Assembly (NCBI RefSeq): GCF_009909185.1
Contig: NZ_JAAAMV010000011.1
Span: 1-64,000, forward strand
Direction: 5' to 3'
Source of the DNA: Paenibacillus glycinis
GTDB taxonomy: Bacteria > Bacillota > Bacilli > Paenibacillales > Paenibacillaceae
DNA length: 64,000 nucleotides
Both the position numbers and the translations under genes were made by a program. Below, piece by piece: positions 25,737-35,628 of the stretch (position 1 is the first letter of the stretch; every line of letters begins with the position of its first letter). Under the pieces are notes generated by a model. The model searched no databases. It saw only the letters and a program-made list of their open reading frames with translations, and was not told where the DNA came from.

Positions 25737-27446
25737 ATGGTTAATCCGGATCTGAAATTCAGCCAGTACCCGTATGAACGGCCCGATGCGAAGGAGCTTG
25801 GGCTGCGGTTCAAGGAACTTATTCATTCGTTTAACGAAGCCCCGAACGCGCAAGAGCAGAGCGAGGCGATGGAAGCCGTCAACCGGCTGCGCATCGAATT
25901 CGAGACGCAGGCGCAGCTGGTGGAGATCCGGCACTCCGTCGACACCGCCGACGCGTTTTACAAGTCCGAGCAGGATTACATGGACGAGATCAAGCCGATC
26001 ATCCAGGAATACGTTACCGACTACTACCGGGCGCTCGTCCAGTCGCGTTTCCGCCGGGAGCTGGAGGCGCGCTTCGGCAGCCAGCTGTTCCGTTTGGCCG
26101 AATCGGCCTTGGACACGTTCAAGCCGGAAATCATCGAGGACCTGCAGAAGGAGAACAAGCTGGTGTCCGCGTACGCGCAGCTGATCGCTTCGGCCAAAAT
26201 CCCGTTCGAGGGCGAGGAGCGGACGCTGCCGCAGCTGATCCCCTTCGAGCAGTCGACCGACCGGGACACGCGGCGCCGCGCCGCGGAGAGCCGCTACGCG
26301 TTCATGGCGGAGCACGAGGAAGAGCTGGACCGCGTCTTCGACGAGCTGGTGAAGGTCCGCACGCGAATCGCCCGAACGCTGGGGTTCGATAATTTCGTCG
26401 CGCTCGGCTATGCGCGCATGAACCGCACGGATTACAACGAGGAAATGGTAAGCCGTTTCCGGCAGGAAGTGCTGGCGCACATCGTGCCGGCGGCCACCCG
26501 CATGAAAGAACGCCAGCGGATCCGCATCGGGGTCGACCGCTTGGAGTATTACGACGAGAATTATAAATTCCGCTCGGGCAACCCGACGCCCAAGGGCGAC
26601 CCGGATTGGATCGTGGCGAACGGCGCCGACATGTACCGGGAGATGTCCCCGGAGACCGACGAATTCTTCCGCTTCATGACCGAACGCGGATTAATGGACC
26701 TGGTGAGCAAGCCCGGCAAGCAAGGGGGCGGCTACTGCACGTACCTGCCCGCGTACGAAGCGCCCTTTATTTTCTCGAATTTCAACGGCACCGCGGGGGA
26801 CATCGACGTGCTGACGCATGAGGTCGGCCACGCGTTCCAGGCTTACGAGAGCCGCCATCTGCGCATCCCGGAGTATTTCTTCCCCACCGCGGAGGCGTGC
26901 GAGATCCATTCCATGAGCATGGAGTTTTTCGCTTGGCCGTGGATGGAGCGGTTTTTCAAGGAAGACGCGGACAAATACCGCTTTAACCATCTCTCGAGCG
27001 CCCTGCTCGGCGTTCCGTACATCGCGGCGGTGGACGAGTTCCAGCACGAGGTGTACGCCAATCCGGACGCGACGCCGGCCGAGCGCAAGCGCATGTGGCG
27101 GAACATCGAACGGACGTATTTGCCGCATCGCCATTACGAGGGCAACGATTTCTTGGAGCGGGGCGGCTTCTGGCAGCGCCAGCTTCATATCTATCACTAT
27201 CCGTTCTACTATATCGATTACGCGTTGGCGCAGCTGTGCGCGTTCGACTATTGGAATCGGATGAACGGGAACGCCGAGGAGGCGTGGGCCAGTTATTTGC
27301 GGCTGTGCCGCGCCGGGGGAAGCCGGTCGTTCCTCGAGCTCGTCGAATATGCCGGCCTGCTCTCGCCGTTCGAGCCGGGCGGCGTCGCGTCCACGGTCAA
27401 GGGAATCGAGGCTTGGCTGGACGGCGTGGACGATACGAAGCTGTAA
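25737..27446 (+). CDS. M3 family oligoendopeptidase (PepF/Pz-peptidase-like)
   Basis: A 569-residue cytoplasmic zinc metallopeptidase of the thimet oligopeptidase family. The zinc motif is HEVGH at residues 361-365, with the downstream glutamate in the FFPTAEACEIHSMSMEF segment. The length and the sequence fit the about 565-residue Pz-peptidase/oligoendopeptidase F group that degrades short peptides. No signal peptide. Start 25737 has GGAG 9 nt upstream. Single gene with its own promoter candidate. Confidence 0.92.
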   Translation: MVNPDLKFSQYPYERPDAKELGLRFKELIHSFNEAPNAQEQSEAMEAVNRLRIEFETQAQLVEIRHSVDTADAFYKSEQDYMDEIKPIIQEYVTDYYRALVQSRFRRELEARFGSQLFRLAESALDTFKPEIIEDLQKENKLVSAYAQLIASAKIPFEGEERTLPQLIPFEQSTDRDTRRRAAESRYAFMAEHEEELDRVFDELVKVRTRIARTLGFDNFVALGYARMNRTDYNEEMVSRFRQEVLAHIVPAATRMKERQRIRIGVDRLEYYDENYKFRSGNPTPKGDPDWIVANGADMYREMSPETDEFFRFMTERGLMDLVSKPGKQGGGYCTYLPAYEAPFIFSNFNGTAGDIDVLTHEVGHAFQAYESRHLRIPEYFFPTAEACEIHSMSMEFFAWPWMERFFKEDADKYRFNHLSSALLGVPYIAAVDEFQHEVYANPDATPAERKRMWRNIERTYLPHRHYEGNDFLERGGFWQRQLHIYHYPFYYIDYALAQLCAFDYWNRMNGNAEEAWASYLRLCRAGGSRSFLELVEYAGLLSPFEPGGVASTVKGIEAWLDGVDDTKL

Positions 27447-27515
27447 ACGGAGGTTTCGGAGGCAGGCGATCCGGTGTGCCGAATCTAGTCCGCAAGCAGA
27501 GACGGCGCGCATACG

Positions 27516-27656
27516 ATGGCCGGCTCGGAAGAAGACGACCGCAATCACGCCAAGGCGCCGGGCAGCTCGGACGTGCTCCGAGTGAATCAGCTGCCGTTTA
27601 TCCAGGCTGCTCGAGTAAAAGACCAGCGCAACGGAAGCGTCGGCAGCAGCCGTTAA
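27516..27656 (+). CDS. Small hydrophilic protein, candidate
   Basis: An ATG-started ORF of 46 codons (MAGSEEDDRN ... VGSSR), acidic at the front and basic at the end, with no cysteine or hydrophobic segment. Its TAA lies 4 bases before a strong terminator, as for a real short gene, but the ribosome site is weak (GAGACGG). It could be a small spore or stress protein; no family is recognised. Confidence 0.4.
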   Translation: MAGSEEDDRNHAKAPGSSDVLRVNQLPFIQAARVKDQRNGSVGSSR

Positions 27657-27660
27657 AAGA

Positions 27661-27708
27661 ACCCGCAAGAGGCACACTTCGCTAAAGTGTCCGATTGCGG
27701 TTTTTTTG
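27661..27708 (+). terminator. Intrinsic terminator
   Basis: CCGCAA / TTGCGG outer arms with an inner ACACTT / AAGTGT stem and a run of seven T. Ends the M3 peptidase or small-ORF transcript. Confidence 0.8.
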
Positions 27709-28155
27709 CGTTTGCGCAATTCGCCGTTTAGGGCTTGATAACCTCGCAATACGAACTATATGATGCGCAAGCGGAACGGCTTTTACTAGAAATTCGTTAA
27801 AAGTTTAAAAATTTAAATTTATTTTAACGCGAAAAATGGCGGAAACCGGTGTCCGATCGCGTCGAAAAATGGCTTATTTTGATCACATAACCGCCGCTTC
27901 CGAAGCATTTACCTCCATTATGTATCCGAATACCTAAGCTAGTGACCTTAACGCCACTAATTCCCCATTAAGGAAGTCTCTACTATTATTTTTGGCTTCG
28001 ACTCTATAATAGGCCTTGTATCATTACCGGAATCTTCTATAAAGGCTCGTTTTTCGACTGGGAAGGAGGCTTTCTGTCAAATTATCCATGCAAAATCCAA
28101 CAAGAAATGCATATGCGAAGGTTCTATTTCATTTGACAAGGAGCTGACAAGCACT
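27709..28155. other. AT-rich intergenic region before the subtilase
   Basis: About 450 bp, clearly more AT-rich than its surroundings, with no supported gene. A TATAAT at 28005-28010 is a possible -10 without a good -35. A purine-rich AAGGAGG (28063-28069) heads a CTG-started 20-codon frame ending TGA just before the subtilase ribosome site; it is not convincing. The length suggests complex regulation of the large surface protease. Confidence 0.5.
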
Positions 28156-31100
28156 GTGATTTGGAAAGCCTGGAAGCAAAAACTATCCGTCTGGGTCGCT
28201 GCCCTTCTCGTACTCGCCCTCACGCTTCCGACGTCGGCGGCCGCGGACGAACTTATACATAACGAAGCTGTACATACGGACTCCGGTTCACTGTTCTCCT
28301 CCTCCGCGATTACCAAAATCGATGCCCAAGTGGTCAAAGCGTTCGGCGAGGCCGAATACGTTACCTACTTAATTAAAATGAAGGAGCAGGCGGACGCTGT
28401 CCAGGCGTCCCGGCTTGCGCAAGACCAAGCGCTTAAGAAGAAAATCACCCCCGCCGCCGCCAAACTTTCCGTGCGCAATGCCGTGATCGGTTCTTTGCGG
28501 GAAACGGCATTCAAGACGCAGGGTTCCATTGAAGCCGTTTTGGATAAAGCCAAGTCCGCCAACGGCGGCGTCAAAGACTATAAGAGCTTCTTTATCGTCA
28601 ATGCCATGGCCGTCACCTCCACCAAGAAGGTGATGGAACAGCTGGCCGCTCGGCCGGAGGTTGCAAGCATCCTTCCCAATCAGGAATATTTTCTCGACGA
28701 TGCCCGGCAGGCAAAAGGACCGGCCTCCGGGAACGCCGCGGAGGCCGACGTTTCATCCGAAGCGGCAGCGCCCGCCGCGGATAACGTGGAGTGGAACATC
28801 GACTACGTGCAAGCTCCTAAAGCATGGGAGATGGGCATCGACGGCACCGGGATCGTCGTAGCCAGCATCGATTCGGGCGTGGATTATACGCACCCGGCAT
28901 TGAAGCGGAAATGGCGCGCGTACGAGGACGGCATAATCGTCCATCCCGAGCTAAGCTGGTATGATGCCCACAGCGGCGCGCCGCTCCCGCAAGACAACGA
29001 TGGCCATGGTACGCATACGGTGGGAACCATGGTAGGCTCGGAAGAAGACGGAAGCAACCGGATCGGCGCCGCGCCCGGCGCGAAATGGATAGCCGTCCGG
29101 ATATTCAATCCTTCGTCGACGGATGCCGTTATACTTGCCGCCGGCCAGTGGCTGCTTGCGCCGACGGACAGCAGTGGCGAGCTGCACCCGGAGATGGCGC
29201 CGGACGTCGTGAACAACTCTTGGGGCAACGAGCAAGCCGGCAAGAACGAGTTCTATCGTTCGATTGTGCAGGCATGGCGTGCCGCGGGCATATTTCCGGC
29301 ATTTGCGGCGGGCAATATGACGCCGAGCAATCCAGGCGGATCGGGCTCCGTGACGAGCCCGGGGAATTATCCGGAATCGTTCGCCACGGGCGCAACCGAC
29401 AGCAATGGCGAGATTGCCTATTTCTCCTTGCGCGGCCCGTCTCCCTACGGCGAGCTGAAGCCGGAGGTTTCCGCGCCTGGCGTAAGCATCCGCTCCTCTT
29501 TTCCGGGCGGCCAGTATCTGTATGCGGATGGCACTTCCATGGCTTCCCCGCTAACGGCCGGCGTCGCGGCATTGCTCATGCAGGCCAATCATTCCCTGAC
29601 GGTCGACCAAATCGAACAAGTCTTGGAGGACACGGCTACGCCTCGAACGGACGGGGACTATCCCGATACCCCGAACCAAGCGTATGGATACGGGATCATT
29701 AACGCGTACGCGGCCGTCCGTTCGGTCGTTGGCGATTCCGGCACGGGCGCCGTGTCCGGGAAGGTTCTGACGGGAGGCGAGGATGAACTGGCCCCGGCCA
29801 TCGAGCATCGGCCTGTATCGGTCGTTTATAAGGGCCGAGACGCGAAGCTGTCTGCCCAAGTCTCCGACAATATCAGCGTCGAGCAAGTAACAGCCTATGT
29901 AAGAAGCAAAGATGCGGACGAATACATCGAAGTGCCATTGAACAGGGTGTCCGGCGATTTTAAATCCGGTCAATACGAATCCCCCCTCCCCGTCGAAGAG
30001 ATGAAGCCGGAAGCGGGCATGGAATATTACATCGCGGCGACCGACTACGGGGACAACCGCGTCGAATCCCCCGTATATTCCGTGGAGGTCTCGAACGGCA
30101 TCAAACCGGGCTATCTGCAGGATTTCGAAGGAGACACCACGGGCTACATGACGGGCGGCCAAAATAATACGTGGGGAATAGGCACCCCTCAATTAGGACC
30201 GAAAGCCGCTTATTCCGGAAGCAAAGCCGCCGCCTCCAATCTGGAGACGCCTTATCAAGTGGGAACGAATTCCTTTCTGTTGACGCCGCCGATCGATTTG
30301 ACGGAGAGTCCGGAAGGCGCCATTTTATCTTTTAAGAACTGGTATAAAGTCGTCCCGGATTACGATTACGGCATTGTATACGTGACAACCGGTAACGGCA
30401 GCTACGAAATGGCCAAATTCACCGGGGAGAGCGGCGGTTGGGGAACGCAATTCATCGACCTGCGGCCGTACGCCGGTCAGCGAATCGATCTCCTGTTTAA
30501 TCTAGCCGTTGCAGAAAATGGCGGATTGGAAGAAGGCTGGTATATCGACGATTTATCCGTGCAGCCTCCGGACTCCCTTCCGCCTGCCGCGCCTACGGGT
30601 CTAACGGGAGTATCCGACGCCGTCGGGAACGTAAGCTTGACGTGGGAAGCCCCGGCCGACGAAGACGTGGCCGGATACGATGTGTATCGCGCGTCCGGAG
30701 ACGGACCGCCCGAGAGGATCGGAACGACCGGATCGGCCGCATTTACGGACTTCGCCGCGGTTCACGATACGACCGCCCATTATCAAGTCGCCGCTTTCGA
30801 TTACAGCGGGAATACGGGCGAGCCATCGCAGGCGCATACCGTCGAGATTCCCCATTTTATCCCTTTGTTCGAGGATAATTTCGACGGATCGACGGATAAC
30901 GGCTGGACGCACGGCGGACAAAACGACGATTGGGCGCGGGGGATCCCGACTTCGATCGGACCTAAGAGCGCCATGTCGCCCCCGAATGTATGGGGAACCA
31001 ACCTAGCCGGCAGATACGCGAATCAAGGCGATTATTCCTTGGTCTCGCCCGTTATCGACTTGGGACAGGCCGAGCATCCGGCCGTGCTTTTCCACCAGTT

Positions 31101-34100
31101 TTACGAGATCGACGATTATGATTTCGGCCGTTTCGAAATTACCGCCGACGGGGGTGCGACCTGGACGGAAATCGCCTCCTTCAACGGCTATTGGAATAAC
31201 GCGGACGAGCATTGGGAAACGTTCAGCTACGATCTCGCTCCTTATCTGCACCAACAAGTTCAATTCCGTTTCCGCATGGAAAGCGACTTGGGCGTTAGTT
31301 TTGCGGGCTGGTATATCGATAATTTCCGCGTGCTGGACGTCGATGCGCCTGAAGCCATCATGCAAGCCGATCAAGCCTATGCCGGTACGCAGCTTTCGCA
31401 GCCGGCTCCCGCGCAACCGTTATTCTCCTTAGCGGCGACGGATACGGTGGAAGAAAACGCGCCCGTACCGGCTGTCATGGCCAAGCCGCAAGGTTTGCCG
31501 GCCAACGGAACCGTGACGCTGCTTGAAACCGGTCTTTCCGTCCCCACGAACCGTCAAACGGGCGAATACGCGTTCCATTATCTAGCCGGAAATTATCATC
31601 TGCTGGCGGAGGCCTACGGTTATTATCCGCAAACAAAGCCCGTGACGATCGCGAAGGATGGGGCCAGCGAGGTGGATTTCAACTTGGAAGCCATACCGCA
31701 AGGTCGAATCGCCGGCGTCGTTACCGATGAGCGAACCAAGCAGCCGGTCGCGGATGCGGTCGTCATGGCGATGGAGGACGCCCATATCGCGCCCGTCCGC
31801 ACGGACGAGAACGGAGCCTTCCAGCTGGACGTGCTCGAAGGCGACTACACGTTGTCTGTCTCTTCCGAGGAATATCAGTTAAAACGCGTGACCGTAAAGG
31901 CCCCTCCGGGCGGTACGGCGGAAGTAAACGTGGCGCTCAAACCCTTCGTCGGCTATCCCAATTCGATCGGTTACGACGACGGAACGGGCGAAGACGGATT
32001 CGCTTATTACGAGGGCGGAAACGGCTATGCGGTTCGCATGACGCCGGGATCGGACAACGTGCTGCTGACGGGCGCGCTGTTCCGGTTCTGGGACGCGAAC
32101 TGGCCGGATCCCGGATCGGATCAGTTTCAATATGCGATTTATGACGCGCACGGACCGGGAGGTTCTCCAGGCAAGCTGTTGGCGGGTCCATTCCCGGGAA
32201 CGGGCTTAAGGAACGGGGAGTGGACCAGCGTATCGCTGCCTACGCCGATAATGATGCACGACGATTTCTATATCGCGGGCATTCAAGTCGGTGACAATCC
32301 GAATCAAATCAGCATGTCCGTGGATCTCGACGAACCGCAGGCAGGCCGCAGTTGGCAAACGGTCGATGGAACGTGGCGCGTATTCGGGGACGGCAATTGG
32401 ATGATCCGGGCACTTGTGAACGATCCGTTGCATCCGCCCGTTATCGATTCCCCCGCCGCAAACTACCATACGAATAAGGACAGCGTTGACGTCGAGGGAT
32501 TGGCGCCTGCCGACGGAGCCACTGTCAACTTGTATAACGGCGCGGATCTGGCCGCGACCGGCACGACGCGGGACGGCAAGTTCAGCTTAACCGCCCGGCT
32601 GCTTCCCGGACTGAACCGTTTGACCGCCGAGTTCGCGATGAACGGCAAAATAACGGATCGCTCCGAACCTGCGGATGTCATCCTGGACATTACGGGCCCG
32701 AGTCTGTCGCTGGATGCGCCGGTGGACGATTTTAGAACGAATAAAGAAGCGCTGACCGTCACGGGAACGACCGGCGACGAATACTTCGACGAATTAACCG
32801 TGAACGGCGAACCGGCAGAGGTCGATTCCGACGGCTCATTCACGCACCGCAGTCTGCTGGATGAAGGCGATAACGTAATCCGCGTCACCGCGAAAGACCT
32901 TGCGGGCAATGAAACCACGGTCACGCGCAACGTGCATTTGGATATGGACGCGCCGGATATCGCAAGCCTTGAGCCGGCGAGGGATTTGAATTTGAAGCCT
33001 GGCGACACGCTGCGCGTATCTTTCGACAGCGATCCCGGTCTGAACGCTTCGTTCTGGATCAAGTATCCAATGGCACTGAACAGCGCGAAAGCAAGCGAGA
33101 TCGCGATGAAGGAAAGCGCATCGACTCCGGGGCACTATGAAGGAAGTTATTTGGTACCGGATTCTTCGCCTGTTAATGGCGGCCTTATTGTAGTCCGCGC
33201 TTGGGATGAAAGCGGCAATGAATCGCAAGCAGCCGCGGAGGGCAAATTGTTTGTCGGCAATGCCAGCGGCGGAGGAGGAAATGGCGGAGGAACAGGCGGC
33301 ATTGTTATCGCTCCGTCTGCGCCAAGCGCGGATTACGCATTGGAGGCCGTCATCGGCCATGGACAAACGAAGCGAGCGGTTACGCCAACGGTGAAAACGG
33401 ACGGTAACCGCGTGACGGCCGTCATCGCCGATGCCGACTTGCGGCAAGCCTTGAGCAAAGCTCCGGCAGCCGTCGTCGTCGCGGTCGCGGCAACGGCTTC
33501 GCAGCAATCGCTGCTTCGCTTGTCCGCAAGCCAAGTCGCGCTGCTGCTCAAGTCCAACGCGGACAACTCCGTCGTGTTCACCAACGGAGCCTCCGCTCTG
33601 GCGCTGCCGGCGGCGGCGCTCGCCAAGGCGCCGGCCAACGCGGATCTGCTGATTGCGATGGCAAACGCAGCCGCGCAAAGCGCTTCGTTTTCAAGCGCTG
33701 TGCCTGGCATCACGGTGATCGGAACGCCGGTCGCGTTCGACGTGAGCAGCATAACGGGCTCGGATGTACGGCCGTTGCCGCTTTCGGGCAAGGATGTGGT
33801 GAAGCAGTCCTTCGTCCTTCCGAAGGACGCCGATCCGAAGGCAGCCGGCGCGCTCTACCTTGCGAATCAGCTGGTTAACCCTGCGCCCGCAGCCTTTACG
33901 AGCAATGCCGACGGCACCACCACGGTTACGATCGTTCGTCCCGGCTACGCTACCTACGCGGTAGCGGCCAGAGCGGTCGCGTTCCAGGACATGGCGGGCC
34001 GATCGGCGAAGGATCGGATTTTCGCCCTGGCGAACAGGCTCTTGGTCGAAGGAACGTCGACTACGGCGTTCTCGCCAACCGTCCAGGTGACGCGCGCGCA

Positions 34101-34536
34101 ATTCGCGGCGATGCTCAGCCGCGCGCTTGGCTTGCCGAACAACGCCGAGAAGCCGTTCCGTGACGTACCGTCAGATAAATGGTATGCGGACGAAGTGGGG
34201 GCCGCGTATCAGGCTGGTCTGATCAATGGACTGGGGAACGGAACATTCGATCCGGACGGGATCATCACGCATCAGGATTTGGCGATGATGCTGGAGAGGG
34301 CCGCCGCGCTGCTCCATCTGAAACTGGATGCCGTATCGAGCCACGTCACCTACGCGGACGGCAAGGACATTGCCGACTATGCGAAAAACAGCGTCCAAGC
34401 CGTTACGGATAGCGGCATGATGGCCGGAGCGGAGAAAGGCGGCAAGCTCTTCTTCCTGCCAAAGGCCGCGTCCACGCGCGAAGAAGCGGCGGTCGCAATT
34501 TACGGTTTGCTTCGGCTTGCCGGGTTGTTTTCATAA
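28156..34536 (+). CDS. SLH-anchored subtilisin-like serine protease, bacillopeptidase F type
   Basis: A 2126-residue exported protease. Order: signal peptide (1-30), I9 propeptide (about 50-180), S8 domain (about 205-525) with catalytic D239 (SIDSG), H284 (GHGTH), oxyanion N387 (AAGN) and S461 (GTSMASP). Then two immune-inhibitor/MAM-like beta domains (about 650-790 and 900-1060) around an FN3 domain (about 800-890), carboxypeptidase-regulatory-like repeats (about 1170-1270), Ig-like modules and three C-terminal SLH domains (last about 180 residues, FRDVPSDKWYADEV). It should be tethered to secondary cell-wall polymer. Bacillus Bpr is about 1430 residues and lacks SLH. GTG start, AAGGAG 12 nt upstream. 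Confidence 0.93.
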   Translation: MIWKAWKQKLSVWVAALLVLALTLPTSAAADELIHNEAVHTDSGSLFSSSAITKIDAQVVKAFGEAEYVTYLIKMKEQADAVQASRLAQDQALKKKITPAAAKLSVRNAVIGSLRETAFKTQGSIEAVLDKAKSANGGVKDYKSFFIVNAMAVTSTKKVMEQLAARPEVASILPNQEYFLDDARQAKGPASGNAAEADVSSEAAAPAADNVEWNIDYVQAPKAWEMGIDGTGIVVASIDSGVDYTHPALKRKWRAYEDGIIVHPELSWYDAHSGAPLPQDNDGHGTHTVGTMVGSEEDGSNRIGAAPGAKWIAVRIFNPSSTDAVILAAGQWLLAPTDSSGELHPEMAPDVVNNSWGNEQAGKNEFYRSIVQAWRAAGIFPAFAAGNMTPSNPGGSGSVTSPGNYPESFATGATDSNGEIAYFSLRGPSPYGELKPEVSAPGVSIRSSFPGGQYLYADGTSMASPLTAGVAALLMQANHSLTVDQIEQVLEDTATPRTDGDYPDTPNQAYGYGIINAYAAVRSVVGDSGTGAVSGKVLTGGEDELAPAIEHRPVSVVYKGRDAKLSAQVSDNISVEQVTAYVRSKDADEYIEVPLNRVSGDFKSGQYESPLPVEEMKPEAGMEYYIAATDYGDNRVESPVYSVEVSNGIKPGYLQDFEGDTTGYMTGGQNNTWGIGTPQLGPKAAYSGSKAAASNLETPYQVGTNSFLLTPPIDLTESPEGAILSFKNWYKVVPDYDYGIVYVTTGNGSYEMAKFTGESGGWGTQFIDLRPYAGQRIDLLFNLAVAENGGLEEGWYIDDLSVQPPDSLPPAAPTGLTGVSDAVGNVSLTWEAPADEDVAGYDVYRASGDGPPERIGTTGSAAFTDFAAVHDTTAHYQVAAFDYSGNTGEPSQAHTVEIPHFIPLFEDNFDGSTDNGWTHGGQNDDWARGIPTSIGPKSAMSPPNVWGTNLAGRYANQGDYSLVSPVIDLGQAEHPAVLFHQFYEIDDYDFGRFEITADGGATWTEIASFNGYWNNADEHWETFSYDLAPYLHQQVQFRFRMESDLGVSFAGWYIDNFRVLDVDAPEAIMQADQAYAGTQLSQPAPAQPLFSLAATDTVEENAPVPAVMAKPQGLPANGTVTLLETGLSVPTNRQTGEYAFHYLAGNYHLLAEAYGYYPQTKPVTIAKDGASEVDFNLEAIPQGRIAGVVTDERTKQPVADAVVMAMEDAHIAPVRTDENGAFQLDVLEGDYTLSVSSEEYQLKRVTVKAPPGGTAEVNVALKPFVGYPNSIGYDDGTGEDGFAYYEGGNGYAVRMTPGSDNVLLTGALFRFWDANWPDPGSDQFQYAIYDAHGPGGSPGKLLAGPFPGTGLRNGEWTSVSLPTPIMMHDDFYIAGIQVGDNPNQISMSVDLDEPQAGRSWQTVDGTWRVFGDGNWMIRALVNDPLHPPVIDSPAANYHTNKDSVDVEGLAPADGATVNLYNGADLAATGTTRDGKFSLTARLLPGLNRLTAEFAMNGKITDRSEPADVILDITGPSLSLDAPVDDFRTNKEALTVTGTTGDEYFDELTVNGEPAEVDSDGSFTHRSLLDEGDNVIRVTAKDLAGNETTVTRNVHLDMDAPDIASLEPARDLNLKPGDTLRVSFDSDPGLNASFWIKYPMALNSAKASEIAMKESASTPGHYEGSYLVPDSSPVNGGLIVVRAWDESGNESQAAAEGKLFVGNASGGGGNGGGTGGIVIAPSAPSADYALEAVIGHGQTKRAVTPTVKTDGNRVTAVIADADLRQALSKAPAAVVVAVAATASQQSLLRLSASQVALLLKSNADNSVVFTNGASALALPAAALAKAPANADLLIAMANAAAQSASFSSAVPGITVIGTPVAFDVSSITGSDVRPLPLSGKDVVKQSFVLPKDADPKAAGALYLANQLVNPAPAAFTSNADGTTTVTIVRPGYATYAVAARAVAFQDMAGRSAKDRIFALANRLLVEGTSTTAFSPTVQVTRAQFAAMLSRALGLPNNAEKPFRDVPSDKWYADEVGAAYQAGLINGLGNGTFDPDGIITHQDLAMMLERAAALLHLKLDAVSSHVTYADGKDIADYAKNSVQAVTDSGMMAGAEKGGKLFFLPKAASTREEAAVAIYGLLRLAGLFS

Positions 34537-34561
34537 ATCGTACACGATTTTAGCCGAAAGG

Positions 34562-34601
34562 GCCGCTTCGCATCCGATTAATCGGATGCGGAGCGGCTTT
34601 T
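34562..34601 (+). terminator. Terminator after the subtilase
   Basis: GCCGCTTCGCATCCGATT pairs with AATCGGATGCGGAGCGGC (one mismatch), followed by TTTT. Confidence 0.85.
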
Positions 34602-34946
34602 CCCGTGCATCACCTAACCGCGTTGTTTCGGCGTAGAAATTCGCCATCCATAACAGCCTCCCGTTAGCTCGGCTTATCTCCTTCTTGCGCGTGATCACCC
34701 TTATTATAGGACATCGATGCAAGTCCGAAGGTTGGCGGCAGGAAGGTGCCGAGATTGCGGGCATATCTTGGACAAACCTTCTCAAGGAGCTTAAAGCTTA
34801 TGCAATAACCCTGACGCTCGCGGGGAACGCGATTCCCGAGCCGGGACGATAGGCGAGCCGGCGGGAGTGTGCTACGATAAACGGGATATTCACGCGCGAT
34901 AACGCAGGATACGGGACAAGCTTCCGCGCGAACAGGGGGGAATCCG
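34602..34946. other. Intergenic region, no supported gene
   Basis: About 345 bp between the subtilase terminator and the pentapeptide-repeat gene. A plus-strand GTG-started frame of 54 codons (about 34693-34854) reads somewhat like protein but has no ribosome site. No clear promoter pair was found. Confidence 0.4.
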
Positions 34947-35552
34947 GTGTTTCAATACATCGATCAGCATTACGAAGCCGTCAGCTTCGGCGGCCGCGAT
35001 CTGCGGGACGGCGAGCTTATTCGCTGCACGTTCGAGCGCTGCAGCTTCGTCGGCGCTTCCATGGAGGAGCTCGCCACGAGCGGCTGCCGGTTCGTGGAAT
35101 GCGACTTTCGCGGGGCGCTGCTGAATGCGTCGACGCATGCCGAATCGGCGTTTCTGAACTGCAATTTCGTCGAGGCCAATCTGTTCGTCTCCGCGTTTAC
35201 CGGCTGCAAGATGATGGGCTCCGACTTTTCCAAGGCGCAGCTGGACGGCTTCACCGCCGTCGGAGGCGACTGGTCCTACACGAACCTGAAGCATGCGCGC
35301 CTGTCGAAACAGGATCTGAGGGGCATCTGCTTCAAGGAGGCCGACTTGTCGAACGCGAATCTCGAGAAGGCCGACCTCCGGGGCTGCGACCTGACGCGGG
35401 TCAACCTGTCGCAGACGAAGCTGAAGGGGGCGGATCTCCGCGGCGCGGGGATGGACGGGGTCAATTGGCCGTCCGTGGACGTGAAGGGCGTGCGGATGGA
35501 TACCGAGCAGGCCGTGTTGTTCCTGCGCTCGCACGGCGCGAAGGTCGATTAA
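34947..35552 (+). CDS. Pentapeptide-repeat protein
   Basis: A 201-residue protein built almost entirely of A(D/N)LXX-type pentapeptides (ADLSNANLEKADLRGCDL near residue 140), which fold as a right-handed quadrilateral beta helix. Many first-half repeats use C or F in the central place (CRFVECDFRG), as in Qnr/MfpA-like proteins that mimic DNA and bind gyrase; whether this one does is unknown. GTG start with GGGGGG 6 nt upstream. Single gene. Confidence 0.88.
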   Translation: MFQYIDQHYEAVSFGGRDLRDGELIRCTFERCSFVGASMEELATSGCRFVECDFRGALLNASTHAESAFLNCNFVEANLFVSAFTGCKMMGSDFSKAQLDGFTAVGGDWSYTNLKHARLSKQDLRGICFKEADLSNANLEKADLRGCDLTRVNLSQTKLKGADLRGAGMDGVNWPSVDVKGVRMDTEQAVLFLRSHGAKVD

Positions 35553-35628
35553 GGCGGCGATTTTATTTGGCGGCCGTTTTGTCGTACTATAGAGGGGAAC
35601 AACCTACGAAAGCGAGGGACCACCCTAC

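Noticed and set aside
28063..28143. Leader peptide ahead of the subtilase
   Set aside because: An AAGGAGG-headed, CTG-started frame of 20 codons ends at the subtilase ribosome site, but the spacer is only 4 nt, the start is CTG, and no terminator accompanies it.
34693..34854. 54-codon GTG-started ORF after the subtilase
   Set aside because: No ribosome site, no terminator at its end and no recognisable family.
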